Shown here piece after piece: positions 24,914-34,979 of a stretch of DNA of 46,582 bases. Origin of the DNA: an uncultured Bacteroidales bacterium. Its GTDB lineage: Bacteria; Bacteroidota; Bacteroidia; Bacteroidales; Paludibacteraceae. The notes under the pieces are model-generated. The model was given only the letters and a program-made list of their open reading frames with translations. It was not told where the DNA came from and did not search any database. Position 1 is the first letter of the stretch, and each line of letters opens with the position of its first letter. The stretch is from positions 1 to 46,582 of the forward strand of contig CADCBP010000023.1 in the NCBI GenBank assembly GCA_902799705.1, written 5' to 3'. The translations under genes and the position numbers were made by a program.

Positions 24914-25681
24914 TTATTCCCTTCTGCGAAATTCCGCCAAAACGATAGCCGTGGCAATTGCTACATTCAAACTCTCCGATGTCTCCGCATCGGCGGGATA
25001 CGAAGGGATACGAATCGGGTGGGTGATGAATGGTCGTACGGCTTGCGAGATGCCATTGCCTTCGTTGCCCATGATGATAATTGTTTGGCTATTTTGTTTT
25101 TTGCACGTCTTGGCTTCGCCTTCAAGAAGATGGTACATGTCTTTTCCTTCGAGGAGTGTGCCGTAAATAGTTGTAGCTGGTGCTTGCTTATTGGTTGTAA
25201 GTAAACGGAACCATGCAGGAAGGTCAAGATAGTAAAGGCGTACGCGCGCCAACGCCCCCATCGTTGCCTGCACTACCTTCGGATTATAGCAGTCAGCCGT
25301 TTCTTGTGAACAGAGTACGGACCGGACTCCGAACCAGTCGCAAGTGCGGATGATAGTACCTAAGTTTCCCGGATCCTGAATACCGTCAAGGACCAGGGTG
25401 AGGGAGTCAGTGAATTCGTGAGTAACGGTATTGTCATTTAGCGCTTCGCGTTTACGGAAGACTCCGATTATACCTTGCGGATTTTTCAAACCACTCATCT
25501 GCTCAATCTCCGTTCGTGTGGCATTCTCACCTTCACGATACAAGTGAACGAGTGCAAAACCCTTACGCAATTCCTCTACGCATTTCTCGCCTTCGGCGAC
25601 AAAGAGCCCCGTCTCGTCGCGGTATTTTTTCTGCTGCAAACTTCTGACAAGTTTGATTTGCGCTTTACTGATCTTTTCCAT
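24914..25681 (-). CDS. SpoU/TrmH-family rRNA 2'-O-methyltransferase
   Basis: This 255-residue methyltransferase has an N-terminal RNA-binding substrate domain (about 1-90, starting MEKISKAQIKLVRSLQQKKY) and a C-terminal knotted SPOUT domain. The three SpoU motifs are visible: LDGIQDPGNLGTIIRTCDWF (about 107-126), TIIIMGNEGNGIS (about 197-209), and IPSYPADAETSESLNVAIAT (about 222-241). Members methylate a ribose in 23S rRNA or tRNA; the exact nucleotide cannot be told from the sequence. The start at 25681 is preferred because the earlier in-frame start at 25702 would lie in the -7 box. It is divergent from the TamL-like gene. Confidence 0.88.
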   Translation of the reverse strand: MEKISKAQIKLVRSLQQKKYRDETGLFVAEGEKCVEELRKGFALVHLYREGENATRTEIEQMSGLKNPQGIIGVFRKREALNDNTVTHEFTDSLTLVLDGIQDPGNLGTIIRTCDWFGVRSVLCSQETADCYNPKVVQATMGALARVRLYYLDLPAWFRLLTTNKQAPATTIYGTLLEGKDMYHLLEGEAKTCKKQNSQTIIIMGNEGNGISQAVRPFITHPIRIPSYPADAETSESLNVAIATAIVLAEFRRRE

Positions 25682-25701
25682 AGATACACTCAAAAACGCC
25701 A

Positions 25702-25749
25702 CAAAAGTACAAAAATATTTTGATATATCAAAATTTTTTGCTAATTTTG
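25702..25749. promoter_or_regulatory. Symmetric divergent promoters on a 16-bp palindrome
   Basis: TTTTGATATATCAAAA (25718-25733) is a perfect palindrome that supplies the TTTG -33 element of both promoters. Rightward: TTTG 25719-25722, 19 nt, TAATTTTG 25742-25749. Leftward: TTTG 25732-25729, 19 nt, TACTTTTG 25709-25702. The geometry is identical in both directions. Confidence 0.85.
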
Positions 25750-25759
25750 CACGCTCGTT

Positions 25760-27985
25760 ATGTTAGGGACATTACGTACATATAAGAAATTAAGTGTCCG
25801 GGAACCGGAAATCAGGATAAAAACGCCCCGATTGGTGGTACTCTGCCTTTGTTCTTTGTTTCTTATTCTTTGTTCCTGTAACACGACGAAGTTTGTGCCG
25901 CAGGACAAGTATCTGCTGAACAAAGTTCGTGTGAAATGTGTGGATGACAAGAATGTATCCACCGCCACGTTGGGCAGTTATGTGCGTCAGAAGCAGAATA
26001 CGGAGATATTCGGTTTCTGGAAACTGCAGTTGCATGTGTATAATACGGCTCCTTTGGATACGACTACCAAAGCGCGTGCCCGCGCGGCGCGCAATGCGAA
26101 GAAGATGGGCGAAGCGCCAATCATCTATGACGAGGAACTGACGGAAGTAAGTATGCAGCAGATTCGTCAACAGATGAATAATATGGGCTATTTCCAAGCG
26201 GAAGTGGACACGCAGTTGCGATTCAAGAAACGCAAAGTGGAAGTGACGTACTTGGTGACGGCGAACCAACCGTATTATGTACGCCAATATGAAGTGGATA
26301 TCCCTATTCCGGAGATATGCAAGATTGCGCGAGACGAGCGGTGTAAGGTACACCCCGGAGAACAATTCTCGACATCCAACTTGGATGCGGAGCGTGAACG
26401 TATCACGAGTACGCTGCGTAATCAGGGATATTACTATTTCGAGAAATCTATTCTGGAATTTACGGCCGACAGTTCGTTAAATTCGCATCAAGTGGACATA
26501 CGGTTGCATTTGGCACCGTATGTGTCGCAGTTGGACTCAACGGAAATCAGGCGGCTGAATACGCGTTATTCGATACGGGATGTGAATTATTCGCAGGATA
26601 TTCCGTTTTTGCGAAAGGGTGCGTTGCGTCGCGCGAGTCGTATCCGTTCCGGCGAGCGCTATGCGGAATGGCGCGTCGAGCGTACGTACGCGAAAATGAA
26701 CGCCTTGCCTCCGGTGAAATATGTCGATATCGCCTTCGTGCCGGTGGGGGATACATTGCTCGATTGCAATATTACGGTATCGCGAAGTCGTCTGAACTCC
26801 GTGACGGCGGAGATGGAAGGCACGTATAGTGCCGGAGACTGGGGTATAGCGGCTGGCTTGCGATACAGTAACAAGAATATCTTCCATGGCGCAGAAGTGC
26901 TGACGGTTGGTGCGCGTGCTTCATACGAATGGCGTGCAAACGGAGGACGGGCTATCGAGGCGCGGGCCGATGCCAGTCTCCTCTTCCCGTCGAACGTAAA
27001 AGTGGAGGTCGCATATAATTATCAGCAGCGGCCTGACGAATATACGCGGACAATCGCCAACGCGAGTCTGTCGTATCGGATTCCCCGCACTCCATCCAGC
27101 CGGTGGACGCATGAGTTCAATCTTGTGGACATCAACTATATATACGTTCCGTGGATGTCGGAGGAGTTCAAGCGGCAGTTCATAGACCGCTCTTCGGTGC
27201 TGAAAGCCAGTTACGAGGACCATTTTATCGTTGACTGGAGTTATACTTGTACGTACTCTACTTTCAACCCGCGCTTCCCGAACCGTTCCTATTTGCAATT
27301 CGCCCTCCGTGCCGAGACGGCAGGTAACTTTCTGTATGCCCTCGGTGAGTTGTTCCGTTTTCCGAAGAACGGGGACGGCTCGTACATTATGGGTAATATA
27401 CCCTTTTCTCAATACGCAAAAGGTGATTTTAACTTCACCTACCACGGCATCATCACACAGAAGCATCACTTAGTGACCCACATCGGATTCGGAGCCGCTG
27501 TTCCGTATCTGAATGCGAAGGTGATTCCGTTTGAGAAACGCTACTTCGGTGGCGGCGCGAGTGGTGTGCGCGGGTGGCAAGCACGCACCTTGGGCCCGGG
27601 TACTTTCCGTAATTATGGAAGCACCATGGCTTACGACCTGCAAGTAGGAGATATTCACCTGGAGATGAACCTCGAGTACCGCTTTAAGGTGCTGAGATTT
27701 CTGGAACTGGCGGCTTTTACGGATGCAGGAAATATCTGGACAATTTATGACTACGACTCGCAGCCGGGCGGCGTCTTCACGGCGGACTTCTACAAACAGA
27801 TAGCATGGAGTTACGGTGTGGGACTGCGTTTTGACTTGTCGGTGATGATCTTCCGTGTTGATTTCGGTGTGAAGTTATACGATCCGAGTCGTATAGATAT
27901 GGGCTCGCAGTGGCGCACCGCGTACAACGGGTTGTGCTGGAAGGATGACATGACGTTTCATTTTGCTATCGGATATCCGTTTTAA
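25760..27985 (+). CDS. BamA/TamA-family outer-membrane lipoprotein (TamL-like)
   Basis: This 741-residue Omp85-family protein has a lipobox (LILCSCN) at about residues 35-41, followed by [18 protein letters not shown], the characteristic opening of Bacteroidota TamL. POTRA-like segments span about 45-300 and a C-terminal 16-strand barrel about 330-741, with the lid motif [18 protein letters not shown] (about 595-612). It is expected to insert or assemble outer-membrane proteins or lipoproteins. The N-terminal extension before the hydrophobic segment is long (about 25 residues). The ATG at 25760 lies only 10 nt after the -7 box. First gene of the run to mnmA. Confidence 0.88.
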   Translation: MLGTLRTYKKLSVREPEIRIKTPRLVVLCLCSLFLILCSCNTTKFVPQDKYLLNKVRVKCVDDKNVSTATLGSYVRQKQNTEIFGFWKLQLHVYNTAPLDTTTKARARAARNAKKMGEAPIIYDEELTEVSMQQIRQQMNNMGYFQAEVDTQLRFKKRKVEVTYLVTANQPYYVRQYEVDIPIPEICKIARDERCKVHPGEQFSTSNLDAERERITSTLRNQGYYYFEKSILEFTADSSLNSHQVDIRLHLAPYVSQLDSTEIRRLNTRYSIRDVNYSQDIPFLRKGALRRASRIRSGERYAEWRVERTYAKMNALPPVKYVDIAFVPVGDTLLDCNITVSRSRLNSVTAEMEGTYSAGDWGIAAGLRYSNKNIFHGAEVLTVGARASYEWRANGGRAIEARADASLLFPSNVKVEVAYNYQQRPDEYTRTIANASLSYRIPRTPSSRWTHEFNLVDINYIYVPWMSEEFKRQFIDRSSVLKASYEDHFIVDWSYTCTYSTFNPRFPNRSYLQFALRAETAGNFLYALGELFRFPKNGDGSYIMGNIPFSQYAKGDFNFTYHGIITQKHHLVTHIGFGAAVPYLNAKVIPFEKRYFGGGASGVRGWQARTLGPGTFRNYGSTMAYDLQVGDIHLEMNLEYRFKVLRFLELAAFTDAGNIWTIYDYDSQPGGVFTADFYKQIAWSYGVGLRFDLSVMIFRVDFGVKLYDPSRIDMGSQWRTAYNGLCWKDDMTFHFAIGYPF

Positions 27986-27986
27986 T

Positions 27987-28598
27987 ATGTTGAAGCTGCA
28001 AATGATACAAGGGCTTATTGAAGCAGGATGCGACGAGGCAGGGCGGGGGCCGTTGGCGGGAAGTGTGTTTGCTGCGGCCGTCATACTGGACCCGCAGCGC
28101 GCAGCGCAGGTGCCGGAATTCGAATGGCTTAATGACTCGAAGCAACTGACGGACAAACAGCGCTACGCCCTCCGGCCGGTCATCGAACGCGAAGCAGTCG
28201 CATGGGCGGTCGTGGATGTAAGTCCGCAAGAAATAGACGAACGGAATATACTGCAATGTTCCATCATAGGCATGCAGCGCGCATTGGACCGTTTGCACGT
28301 GCGTCCGCAACATATCCTGGTGGACGGCAACAAATGGAAACCCTACGTACCGGACGGGGAACTATTGGAAATTCCGGCAGACACAGTGGTGCATGGCGAC
28401 GCAACGTACATGTCCATCGCGGCAGCGAGCGTGTTGGCTAAGACCTATCGCGACGATTACATGCAGCGGTTGCATGACGAGTTCCCGCAATATGGATGGG
28501 CAAATAACAAAGGTTACCCAACAGCCGAACACTACGCGGCAATACAAAAATACGGTGTAACACCTTATCATAGATTAACGTTTAATTTAAAATTGTAA
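27987..28598 (+). CDS. rnhB: Ribonuclease HII
   Basis: This 203-residue enzyme cuts RNA in RNA-DNA hybrids and single ribonucleotides in DNA. The acidic active site is visible: [14 protein letters not shown] (Asp and Glu near residues 16-17), [24 protein letters not shown] (Asp), and [21 protein letters not shown]. The C-terminal block [23 protein letters not shown] is conserved. The ATG at 27987 follows the tamL stop by 1 nt; a second ATG at 28002 is possible. Confidence 0.94.
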   Translation: MLKLQMIQGLIEAGCDEAGRGPLAGSVFAAAVILDPQRAAQVPEFEWLNDSKQLTDKQRYALRPVIEREAVAWAVVDVSPQEIDERNILQCSIIGMQRALDRLHVRPQHILVDGNKWKPYVPDGELLEIPADTVVHGDATYMSIAAASVLAKTYRDDYMQRLHDEFPQYGWANNKGYPTAEHYAAIQKYGVTPYHRLTFNLKL

Positions 28599-28602
28599 CA
28601 TT

Positions 28603-30384
28603 ATGTTTTTTACTCGAAAAACAGTAGTGGTAGAAGGACAGGAACGTCCTCGCCGCAAAGTTGGCTGCCTCGGTGGCTGCCTGATTTTCTTCGCTGTGTA
28701 TTTCATCTGCAGTGCCATCCTCGGATGGATTATGGGAGACTTTTTCTCGTCTTCGGAAGTGAAACTGCAAGACAAAACGATTTATCGTCTGGAGATGAAA
28801 GGCATGCTGATTGAACAGGCAAAAGAATCCAATCCGTTCGCAGGATTGATGAAATCGATGCCGGCCGTACCTTTCGTCGGGAATCAAAATATCGAGACCG
28901 TGGGTTTGGATGAAATACTGAGTAATATTCGTTTGGCTAAAAATGACGATAAGATTCTCGGTATCTGGCTCGACGGCGCTGAGTTATCGGCTGCCCCGGC
29001 AAGTGCAAAAGCAATCCGTGACGCCTTGCTTGATTTCAAGCAGAGCGGCAAATGGGTAATAGCGTCTGCCAAGAGTTATGGCCAGACCAATTACTACATT
29101 GCTTCTGTTGCAGACCGTATCTGTCTGGATCCGACGGGGGCTGTATCATGGCACGGCCTGGCGGCGCAGAAGATGTACTACACACGAGCAATGGAGAAAA
29201 TCGGTGTAGAGATGCAAATCCTAAAAGTCGGTACCTTCAAGTCTGCTGTTGAACCGTTCTTCCGTACCAGTATGTCGGACGCTGACCGTATGCAGACTAT
29301 GCAGTACCTGGATGGAATTTGGAGCGAGTACAAGAAATCTGTAGGCGAGGCACGTCACTTGAGCGAAGAACAACTCAATGCTCTCGCGGACCGTTTCATG
29401 GACTTGCAACCGGCAGAAGACCAATTGACAGCAGGTCTGGTGGACACGATTGTATATACCCAGGATATCGACTCGTTGCTGCGTATTTATGCCGGAACGA
29501 AGGACTATCATCTTCTTTCTACTGCCAAGATGGCAAATGTGAAACGTCCGGAGTCGAAGGCGAAGGATAAGGTGGCAGTGCTCTATCTGGAAGGTGAAAT
29601 CACCGATGATTCCGGTGACGGAATAGTTGGTAAAGAAGTCGTTAAGACGATCAAGAAGATCCGTAAAGAAGATGATGTCAAAGCTCTCGTGCTGCGTGTG
29701 AATAGCCCGGGTGGCTCAGCGGATGCCAGCGAACAAATATGGCATGCCATCCAGAATATCAAATCCGACAGCATCCCTGTTGTAGTTTCGATGGGTGACT
29801 ACGCCGCTTCGGGTGGTTATTATATCTCTTGCGGCGCGGATTATATTTTCGCCGAGCCGACGACATTGACCGGTTCTATCGGTATTTTCGGTACAGTACC
29901 TAATGTGTCGAAGATCCGTAACAAAGTGGGTCTTGACATGGACGGCGTGGCAACGAACCGTCATTCGGCTTTGGAAACGAATATGATTTACAATGGCATG
30001 AACGATGAAGAACACGACCTCATGCAGAAGATGGTAGAGCGTGGCTATGACTTGTTCACAAGCCGTTGTGCGCAAGGCCGTCACGTAGAACAAGACTATA
30101 TCAAGTCCATCGGCGAAGGTCGTGTATGGCTTGGAGAGAAAGGCAAAGAGATAGGTATCGTGGATGAAATAGGAAATATCGACGATGCTATTGCCAAAGC
30201 GGTTGAACTCGCAGGACTGGAGAACTACAAGCTGGTTTATTATCCGGAGAAGGAAGACCCGTATCAGGAATTGCTCAAGATGCTTGACAACTCCACGGAG
30301 GAGGAACGCCTCATCATGAAGGTGCGTGAATTATGCTCCAAACCGCGTATCATGGCCCTCATGCCGGAAATAAAGATTCAATAA
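28603..30384 (+). CDS. sppA: Signal peptide peptidase SppA, 67K type
   Basis: This 593-residue membrane serine protease degrades cleaved signal peptides. One N-terminal membrane helix (about 24-46) is followed by two tandem S49 domains. The catalytic lysine lies in VGTFKSAVEPF (about residue 211) and the nucleophile serine in GDYAASGGYYISCGADYIFA (about residue 405), as in E. coli SppA. VNSPGGSADASEQIW and LTGSIGIFG are also conserved. It starts 4 bp after rnhB. Confidence 0.94.
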   Translation: MFFTRKTVVVEGQERPRRKVGCLGGCLIFFAVYFICSAILGWIMGDFFSSSEVKLQDKTIYRLEMKGMLIEQAKESNPFAGLMKSMPAVPFVGNQNIETVGLDEILSNIRLAKNDDKILGIWLDGAELSAAPASAKAIRDALLDFKQSGKWVIASAKSYGQTNYYIASVADRICLDPTGAVSWHGLAAQKMYYTRAMEKIGVEMQILKVGTFKSAVEPFFRTSMSDADRMQTMQYLDGIWSEYKKSVGEARHLSEEQLNALADRFMDLQPAEDQLTAGLVDTIVYTQDIDSLLRIYAGTKDYHLLSTAKMANVKRPESKAKDKVAVLYLEGEITDDSGDGIVGKEVVKTIKKIRKEDDVKALVLRVNSPGGSADASEQIWHAIQNIKSDSIPVVVSMGDYAASGGYYISCGADYIFAEPTTLTGSIGIFGTVPNVSKIRNKVGLDMDGVATNRHSALETNMIYNGMNDEEHDLMQKMVERGYDLFTSRCAQGRHVEQDYIKSIGEGRVWLGEKGKEIGIVDEIGNIDDAIAKAVELAGLENYKLVYYPEKEDPYQELLKMLDNSTEEERLIMKVRELCSKPRIMALMPEIKIQ

Positions 30385-30390
30385 ATCTGA

Positions 30391-31398
30391 ATGCTGAAAG
30401 CTCTTTCTATACCGCTCAGTTGGCTTTACGCCTTAGGCGTATCCATCCGCCACATGCTGTTTGACCAGCATCTGTTACCCTCGTTTACCGTCCGTGTTCC
30501 GACGATATGCGTGGGTAACTTGGCGGCGGGTGGTACAGGCAAGACGCCGATGGTGGAATACCTGCTGCAACTGCTACTGGATAACGGATATCATCCGGCC
30601 GTCCTCTCGCGTGGATATAAACGCAAGACACGCGGTTTTCTGCTGGCGGATAGTTTCGCAACGGTTGAGACGATCGGCGACGAGGCGATGCAGCTGCACC
30701 GTAAGTTTCCGGACGTACCTGTGGCGGTGTGCGAGAATCGTGTGCGCGGCATCAAACAACTGCAACGCCAGTTGACGCAGTTGGATGTAGTGGTTTTGGA
30801 TGACGCGATGCAGCATCGTGCACTGCGCTGCGGCTTTACCATCCTTCTCACTCCTTACGACCACCTCTATATAGACGATCACATGTTGCCTTGGGGCACA
30901 TTGAGAGACCTGCCGCACCGTGCGTTAACGGCGGAAGCCGTGGTCGTCACCAAGTGTCCGGAAAATATACGCCCCATAGACATGCGCGTGGTGGATAACC
31001 GGCTGCATTTGCCTACGTACCAACAACTGCATTTTGCAGGACTCAGTTACGCATTTATGGAGCAGGAAGGAACGCCGCTCGTTCTATGCGGCATCGCCCA
31101 GCCGCAGTATATGATGGAGTATGTGCGGACAATCTATCCGAAATCCGAACTGATGGCTTACCCGGACCATCATCACTACACGCCGGCAGATATCGAAGCC
31201 ATCATGCAGCGGGCGGAGGATTTTGATTTTGTTCTCACTACGGAGAAAGATATCCAGCGTCTGCGTACTACCGCTCTCGTGGACCGCTTGCATGCGCAGA
31301 ACAAACGCCTCATAGCACTGCCTATCCGGGTGCGTTTCTATACGCCTGAAGAAAACTTTGACCGGCAAATACTCACTTATGTTCGCGAAAACAGCTAA
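30391..31398 (+). CDS. lpxK: Tetraacyldisaccharide 4'-kinase LpxK
   Basis: This 335-residue inner-membrane-associated kinase phosphorylates the lipid A disaccharide precursor at the 4' position. The start (LSIPLSWLYALGVSIRHMLF) is the membrane-binding helix. The P-loop is CVGNLAAGGTGKTPMVEYL (about 48-66), followed by AVLSRGYKRKTRGFLLA, IGDEAMQLHRKFP, VVLDDAMQHRAL and the late VLTTEKDIQRL. It overlaps msbA by 20 nt, a lipid A export gene, which is a sensible pairing. Confidence 0.95.
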   Translation: MLKALSIPLSWLYALGVSIRHMLFDQHLLPSFTVRVPTICVGNLAAGGTGKTPMVEYLLQLLLDNGYHPAVLSRGYKRKTRGFLLADSFATVETIGDEAMQLHRKFPDVPVAVCENRVRGIKQLQRQLTQLDVVVLDDAMQHRALRCGFTILLTPYDHLYIDDHMLPWGTLRDLPHRALTAEAVVVTKCPENIRPIDMRVVDNRLHLPTYQQLHFAGLSYAFMEQEGTPLVLCGIAQPQYMMEYVRTIYPKSELMAYPDHHHYTPADIEAIMQRAEDFDFVLTTEKDIQRLRTTALVDRLHAQNKRLIALPIRVRFYTPEENFDRQILTYVRENS

Positions 31399-33241
31399 AA
31401 TACTATGCCGTTTTGTGCCGCCGTATCGTGCGCAGATGGGATTGAACATCTTCTTCAATCTCCTCTCGACGCTTTTGTCGCTCTTCTCGTTTGCGGCGAT
31501 TATTCCGGTGCTGCGCATTCTCTTCGGCTTGAACACCGCAGAGGTGACGCGCATTCCGCTGAAGGAGGTACACGGGTTGCAGGACACCATCGCTGCACTG
31601 CGCACCGACATGTACTGCGTCCTCAACGAGCAGATAGCGATGCATGGCGCAGGGTATGTATTGCTGCTTTTGGGGCTTTTCCTTATCGTCATGACGGGGC
31701 TCAAAGTATTTACGGCATGGCTCGCCAACTATTTCATGGTACCTATCCGGACAGGTGTGTTACGCGATCTCAGGCAACAACTGTACGACAAGGTGCTCTC
31801 GCTGCCTATGGGCTACTTCACTCAGGCGCGGCGCGGGGACATCATCTCGCGTATGACGAGTGACGTGAATGAAGTGGAAGCATCTATCATGTCGGCTCTT
31901 GATATCCTGTTCAAGGACCCCGTCATGATCCTCGTCTATCTCATTACGCTTTTTATCATCTCATGGCAACTCACGCTTTTCGTGTTGTTGCTCATGCCCG
32001 TCGCGGTCTTTCTTATCGGACGTATCGGACGCAGCCTGAAGCGGGCGTCGAAACGCGGACAGGAACAGAATGCAGAGATTCTCTCGTCTATTGATGAGAC
32101 TTTGCTGGGCTTGCGCATAGTGAAAGGATTCAATGCGCAGAGCAAGCTGCGCGCGCGCTTTGGGACGCTCATCAATGCGACGCGCGAGACATTCAACCGC
32201 ATCAACCGCCGCTATTACATGGCGCATCCCTTGTCGGAATTCCTTGGCACGGTTCTGATAGCCGTCATCCTGTGGTTCGGGGGATTGCTGATTCTATCCG
32301 ACCATGCGACGATTGATGCCGCGACATTCATCTACTACCTCGTCATCTTCTATTCCATCATCAATCCTTCGAAGGATCTCAGCAAGGCGGCGTATGGTAT
32401 CCGTCGTGGCATGGCTTCTCTCGAGCGTATCGATGCCATCCTCAACACCCGGTCGGATATCATTGAACCGGCTAACCCCCAACCGGTACATTTTGAACGG
32501 CAGATTGTGTTCGATCATGTGTCCTTTGCGTACCAACCGAATTGCGAAGTGTTGACCGATATCTGCCTGACGCTGCCGAAAGGAAAGACGGTGGCATTGG
32601 TAGGGCAGTCTGGTAGTGGCAAGACGACTCTCACGGACCTTTTGCCGAGGTTCTATGATCCGGCGAAAGGCGTCATCTCAATGGATGGCACTGACATCCG
32701 GAAGCATACGACGCATGACTTGCGCGAACTCATGGGCATAGTATGCCAGGAACCCGTCCTCTTCAATGATACCGTGCTGAATAATATCACTTTTGGCGTT
32801 GATACGGCCTTGCCCGCCCCGAACGGTCTTACATGGCGCGAGGCGGCGGAACAGGCTGCGCGTATCGCCAATGCTCATGAGTTCATTGCGGCTATGCCGG
32901 ACGGGTACGATACTTTCATCGGTGACCGCGGCTCGCGTCTCTCCGGAGGGCAGCGGCAACGACTGTCTATCGCGCGGGCTATCCTCAAGAACCCGCCCAT
33001 ACTCATCCTCGATGAAGCTACGTCCGCTCTCGACAGTGAGTCCGAAAGACTGGTGCAGGAGGCTCTTGAGCATCTCATGCGCGAGCGGACAACCCTCGTC
33101 GTGGCGCACCGGCTGTCCACCATCCGTCGCGCTGACCTTATCTGTGTGATGCATGAGGGACGTATCGTCGAGCGCGGCACGCACGACGAACTCTATGCCC
33201 TCGGCGGTTACTACACTAAACTTGTGGACATGCAACAGTAA
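31379..33241 (+). CDS. msbA: Lipid A export permease/ATP-binding protein MsbA-like ABC transporter
   Basis: This 620-residue half-transporter has an N-terminal six-helix domain (about 1-340) fused to an ATPase domain. Walker A is LVGQSGSGKTTLTDLLPRFY (about 406-425), the signature is SRLSGGQRQRLSIARAIL, and Walker B is ILILDEATSALDSESERLV, followed by the H-loop VVAHRLSTIRRAD. Position directly overlapping lpxK supports a lipid A flippase rather than a drug exporter. The ATG at 31379 lies inside lpxK; the TTG seven codons earlier is unlikely. mnmA follows with no gap. Confidence 0.92.
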   Translation: MFAKTAKILCRFVPPYRAQMGLNIFFNLLSTLLSLFSFAAIIPVLRILFGLNTAEVTRIPLKEVHGLQDTIAALRTDMYCVLNEQIAMHGAGYVLLLLGLFLIVMTGLKVFTAWLANYFMVPIRTGVLRDLRQQLYDKVLSLPMGYFTQARRGDIISRMTSDVNEVEASIMSALDILFKDPVMILVYLITLFIISWQLTLFVLLLMPVAVFLIGRIGRSLKRASKRGQEQNAEILSSIDETLLGLRIVKGFNAQSKLRARFGTLINATRETFNRINRRYYMAHPLSEFLGTVLIAVILWFGGLLILSDHATIDAATFIYYLVIFYSIINPSKDLSKAAYGIRRGMASLERIDAILNTRSDIIEPANPQPVHFERQIVFDHVSFAYQPNCEVLTDICLTLPKGKTVALVGQSGSGKTTLTDLLPRFYDPAKGVISMDGTDIRKHTTHDLRELMGIVCQEPVLFNDTVLNNITFGVDTALPAPNGLTWREAAEQAARIANAHEFIAAMPDGYDTFIGDRGSRLSGGQRQRLSIARAILKNPPILILDEATSALDSESERLVQEALEHLMRERTTLVVAHRLSTIRRADLICVMHEGRIVERGTHDELYALGGYYTKLVDMQQ

Positions 33242-34363
33242 ATGACAGATTTCAATTCACAAATCACAAATGCAAAACCAAGGGTTTTGCTGGGTATGTC
33301 CGGTGGCATTGACTCTACCGTCAGTGCCATGCTCCTTCTTGAGCAGGGCTGTGATGTAGTGGGGGTCACCTTCCGCACGTTCGACAGTATCAAAGAGTCA
33401 TGCCTCGCTAAAGAGAAAGGCTGTTGCTCCATCGATTCCATCATGGAGGCAAAGCATAATGCGGAGCGGATGGGATTTGAACATCATATAGTGGACTTTC
33501 GTGACACTTTCCGTCGTTGTGTCATACAGAATTTCATCGACGAGTACATGGCGGGCAGGACACCCAATCCCTGTGTGCTGTGTAATAGTCATATCAAATG
33601 GGGTGAACTGATGCGCGTAGCCGATGAGTTTCATTGTGATTATATCGCTACCGGCCATTACGCCCGCATAGCCGAGAGGAACGGACACATGTTCCTGCGC
33701 ACGGCTGCCGATACGCATAAAGATCAGACCTATTTTCTCTGGATGCTGACGGAGGAACAACTGCGAAGAACAATTTTCCCATTGGGTAACCTCACCAAAG
33801 ATCAGGTGCGGGATATAGCCCGGCAGCATGGCTACGAGAAGTTGGCTGTCAAGCGAGAGAGTCAGGAGATTTGTTTCATTCCTAATGATGATTACCGTGC
33901 CTTCCTGCGCGCGAACGTACCCGATTATAAGGAACGCGTGCGCGCGGGCGAGTATGTCGATAAGGACGGTAAGGTCTTGGGACGTCACGAAGGGTACGTC
34001 AATTATACCATCGGTCAACGCAAGGGACTTGGTATTGCGCTTGGGCATCCGGCATATATCACCTCGATTGATGCTGCAAGCAATCGCATCACCCTTGGTA
34101 CCAATGACGATATGTATGCAACAGAACTGTGCTTTAATCCGTTATCGTCATGGCGCGAAGAGGTACTGACGTCTTCGCCGGTCTATGCGAAAATCCGTTA
34201 TCGTACCAAAGCGATACAACTAAAAACCCCTCCTTTTAGGGAGGGGAATGGGGTAGGCCGCCTTCTTTTCTGCGAGCCTGTCTGGGGTGTCACTCCTGGC
34301 CAGTCGGTCGTTCTCTATCAGGACGACCTCGTGGTCGGAGGGGGTATAATAAGCAATCGCTGA
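33242..34363 (+). CDS. mnmA: tRNA 2-thiouridine(34) synthase MnmA with a translated palindromic insertion
   Basis: This is a 373-residue enzyme. The PP-loop is LLGMSGGIDSTVSAMLL (about 16-32). The catalytic cysteines are in TPNPCVLCNSHIKWG (about 110-124) and SQEICFIPNDDYR (about 205-217), so thiolation of U34 is expected. The N-terminus carries extra residues TDFNSQITNAKP encoded by a short repeat. Near residues 322-338 a palindrome (34227-34246) encodes KTPPFREGNGVG in the C-terminal beta-barrel before LLFCEPVWGVTPGQSVVLY. The insertion keeps the frame. The ATG follows the msbA stop with no gap, and the stop abuts the convergent rubrerythrin stop. Confidence 0.93.
   Translation: MTDFNSQITNAKPRVLLGMSGGIDSTVSAMLLLEQGCDVVGVTFRTFDSIKESCLAKEKGCCSIDSIMEAKHNAERMGFEHHIVDFRDTFRRCVIQNFIDEYMAGRTPNPCVLCNSHIKWGELMRVADEFHCDYIATGHYARIAERNGHMFLRTAADTHKDQTYFLWMLTEEQLRRTIFPLGNLTKDQVRDIARQHGYEKLAVKRESQEICFIPNDDYRAFLRANVPDYKERVRAGEYVDKDGKVLGRHEGYVNYTIGQRKGLGIALGHPAYITSIDAASNRITLGTNDDMYATELCFNPLSSWREEVLTSSPVYAKIRYRTKAIQLKTPPFREGNGVGRLLFCEPVWGVTPGQSVVLYQDDLVVGGGIISNR
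34227..34246 (+). repeat. Palindromic repeat inside mnmA
   Basis: CCCCTCC (34227-34233) pairs with GGAGGGG (34240-34246) around TTTTAG. Followed by AATGGGGTAGG, it resembles the dispersed intergenic palindromes often seen in Bacteroidota. Here it sits in frame inside a coding region. Only one copy is in the window. Confidence 0.75.
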
Positions 34364-34912
34364 TTACTTTCCGAAATAGCGTTTGTACAATCCTTCGAAA
34401 CCTTTGCCGTGGCGAGCTTCGTCGCGTGCCATCTCATGTACGGTGTCATGAATCGGGTCGAGGTTCAACTCTTTCGCACGCTTAGCGATATTCAACTTGT
34501 CTTCGCATGCGCCGGACTCCGCTAACATGCGTTTCTCGAGGTTGGTCTTGGTATCCCATACAATCTCTCCGAGCAGTTCAGCGAAACGGGAAGCATGGTC
34601 AGCCTCTTCATAAGCGTAGCGGCGGAAAGCTTCAGCTACCTCAGGATAACCTTCGCGGTCAGCCTGACGAGCCATCGCCAGATATTGACCTACTTCGGTA
34701 CATTCACCGATGAAGTGCGCACGCAGGCCTTCTGCGATGATCGGGTCCTTCTCGTCTTTGGCTACTCCCAAAATGTGCTCGCATGCGAAAGAGAGTTTGT
34801 CGTCGGATGCTACTTTCCATTCAACGATTTGCTTACATTGCGGACAACGCTCAGGTGCCTCTGTGCCCTCGTGAACATAACCACAGATCGGGCAGATAAA
34901 TTTCTTTACCAT
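34364..34912 (-). CDS. rbr: Rubrerythrin with N-terminal rubredoxin domain
   Basis: This is a 182-residue protein. The rubredoxin iron site comes first ([12 protein letters not shown]...PERCPQCKQ, about residues 5-27), and the ferritin-like di-iron domain follows (about 40-182) with [36 protein letters not shown] and [18 protein letters not shown]. This is the order of reverse rubrerythrins, which reduce hydrogen peroxide in anaerobes. The organism is therefore likely an anaerobe (inference). The 3' end abuts mnmA with zero spacing, so no separate terminator exists between the convergent genes. Confidence 0.93.
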   Translation of the reverse strand: MVKKFICPICGYVHEGTEAPERCPQCKQIVEWKVASDDKLSFACEHILGVAKDEKDPIIAEGLRAHFIGECTEVGQYLAMARQADREGYPEVAEAFRRYAYEEADHASRFAELLGEIVWDTKTNLEKRMLAESGACEDKLNIAKRAKELNLDPIHDTVHEMARDEARHGKGFEGLYKRYFGK

Positions 34913-34949
34913 AAGATAAATATTTAAAAGGTTAATAAAAAGGGTTATT

Positions 34950-34979
34950 ATAAATTACAAATTTCAAATTACAAATCAC
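34950..34979 (-). repeat. Short AT-rich junction repeat after the CotH gene
   Basis: ATTACAAATTTCAAATTACAAATC, a degenerate repeat of about 8 nt units, overlaps the last codons and stop of the CotH-family gene and lies just upstream of rubrerythrin. It belongs with the other junction repeats in the window. Confidence 0.6.
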
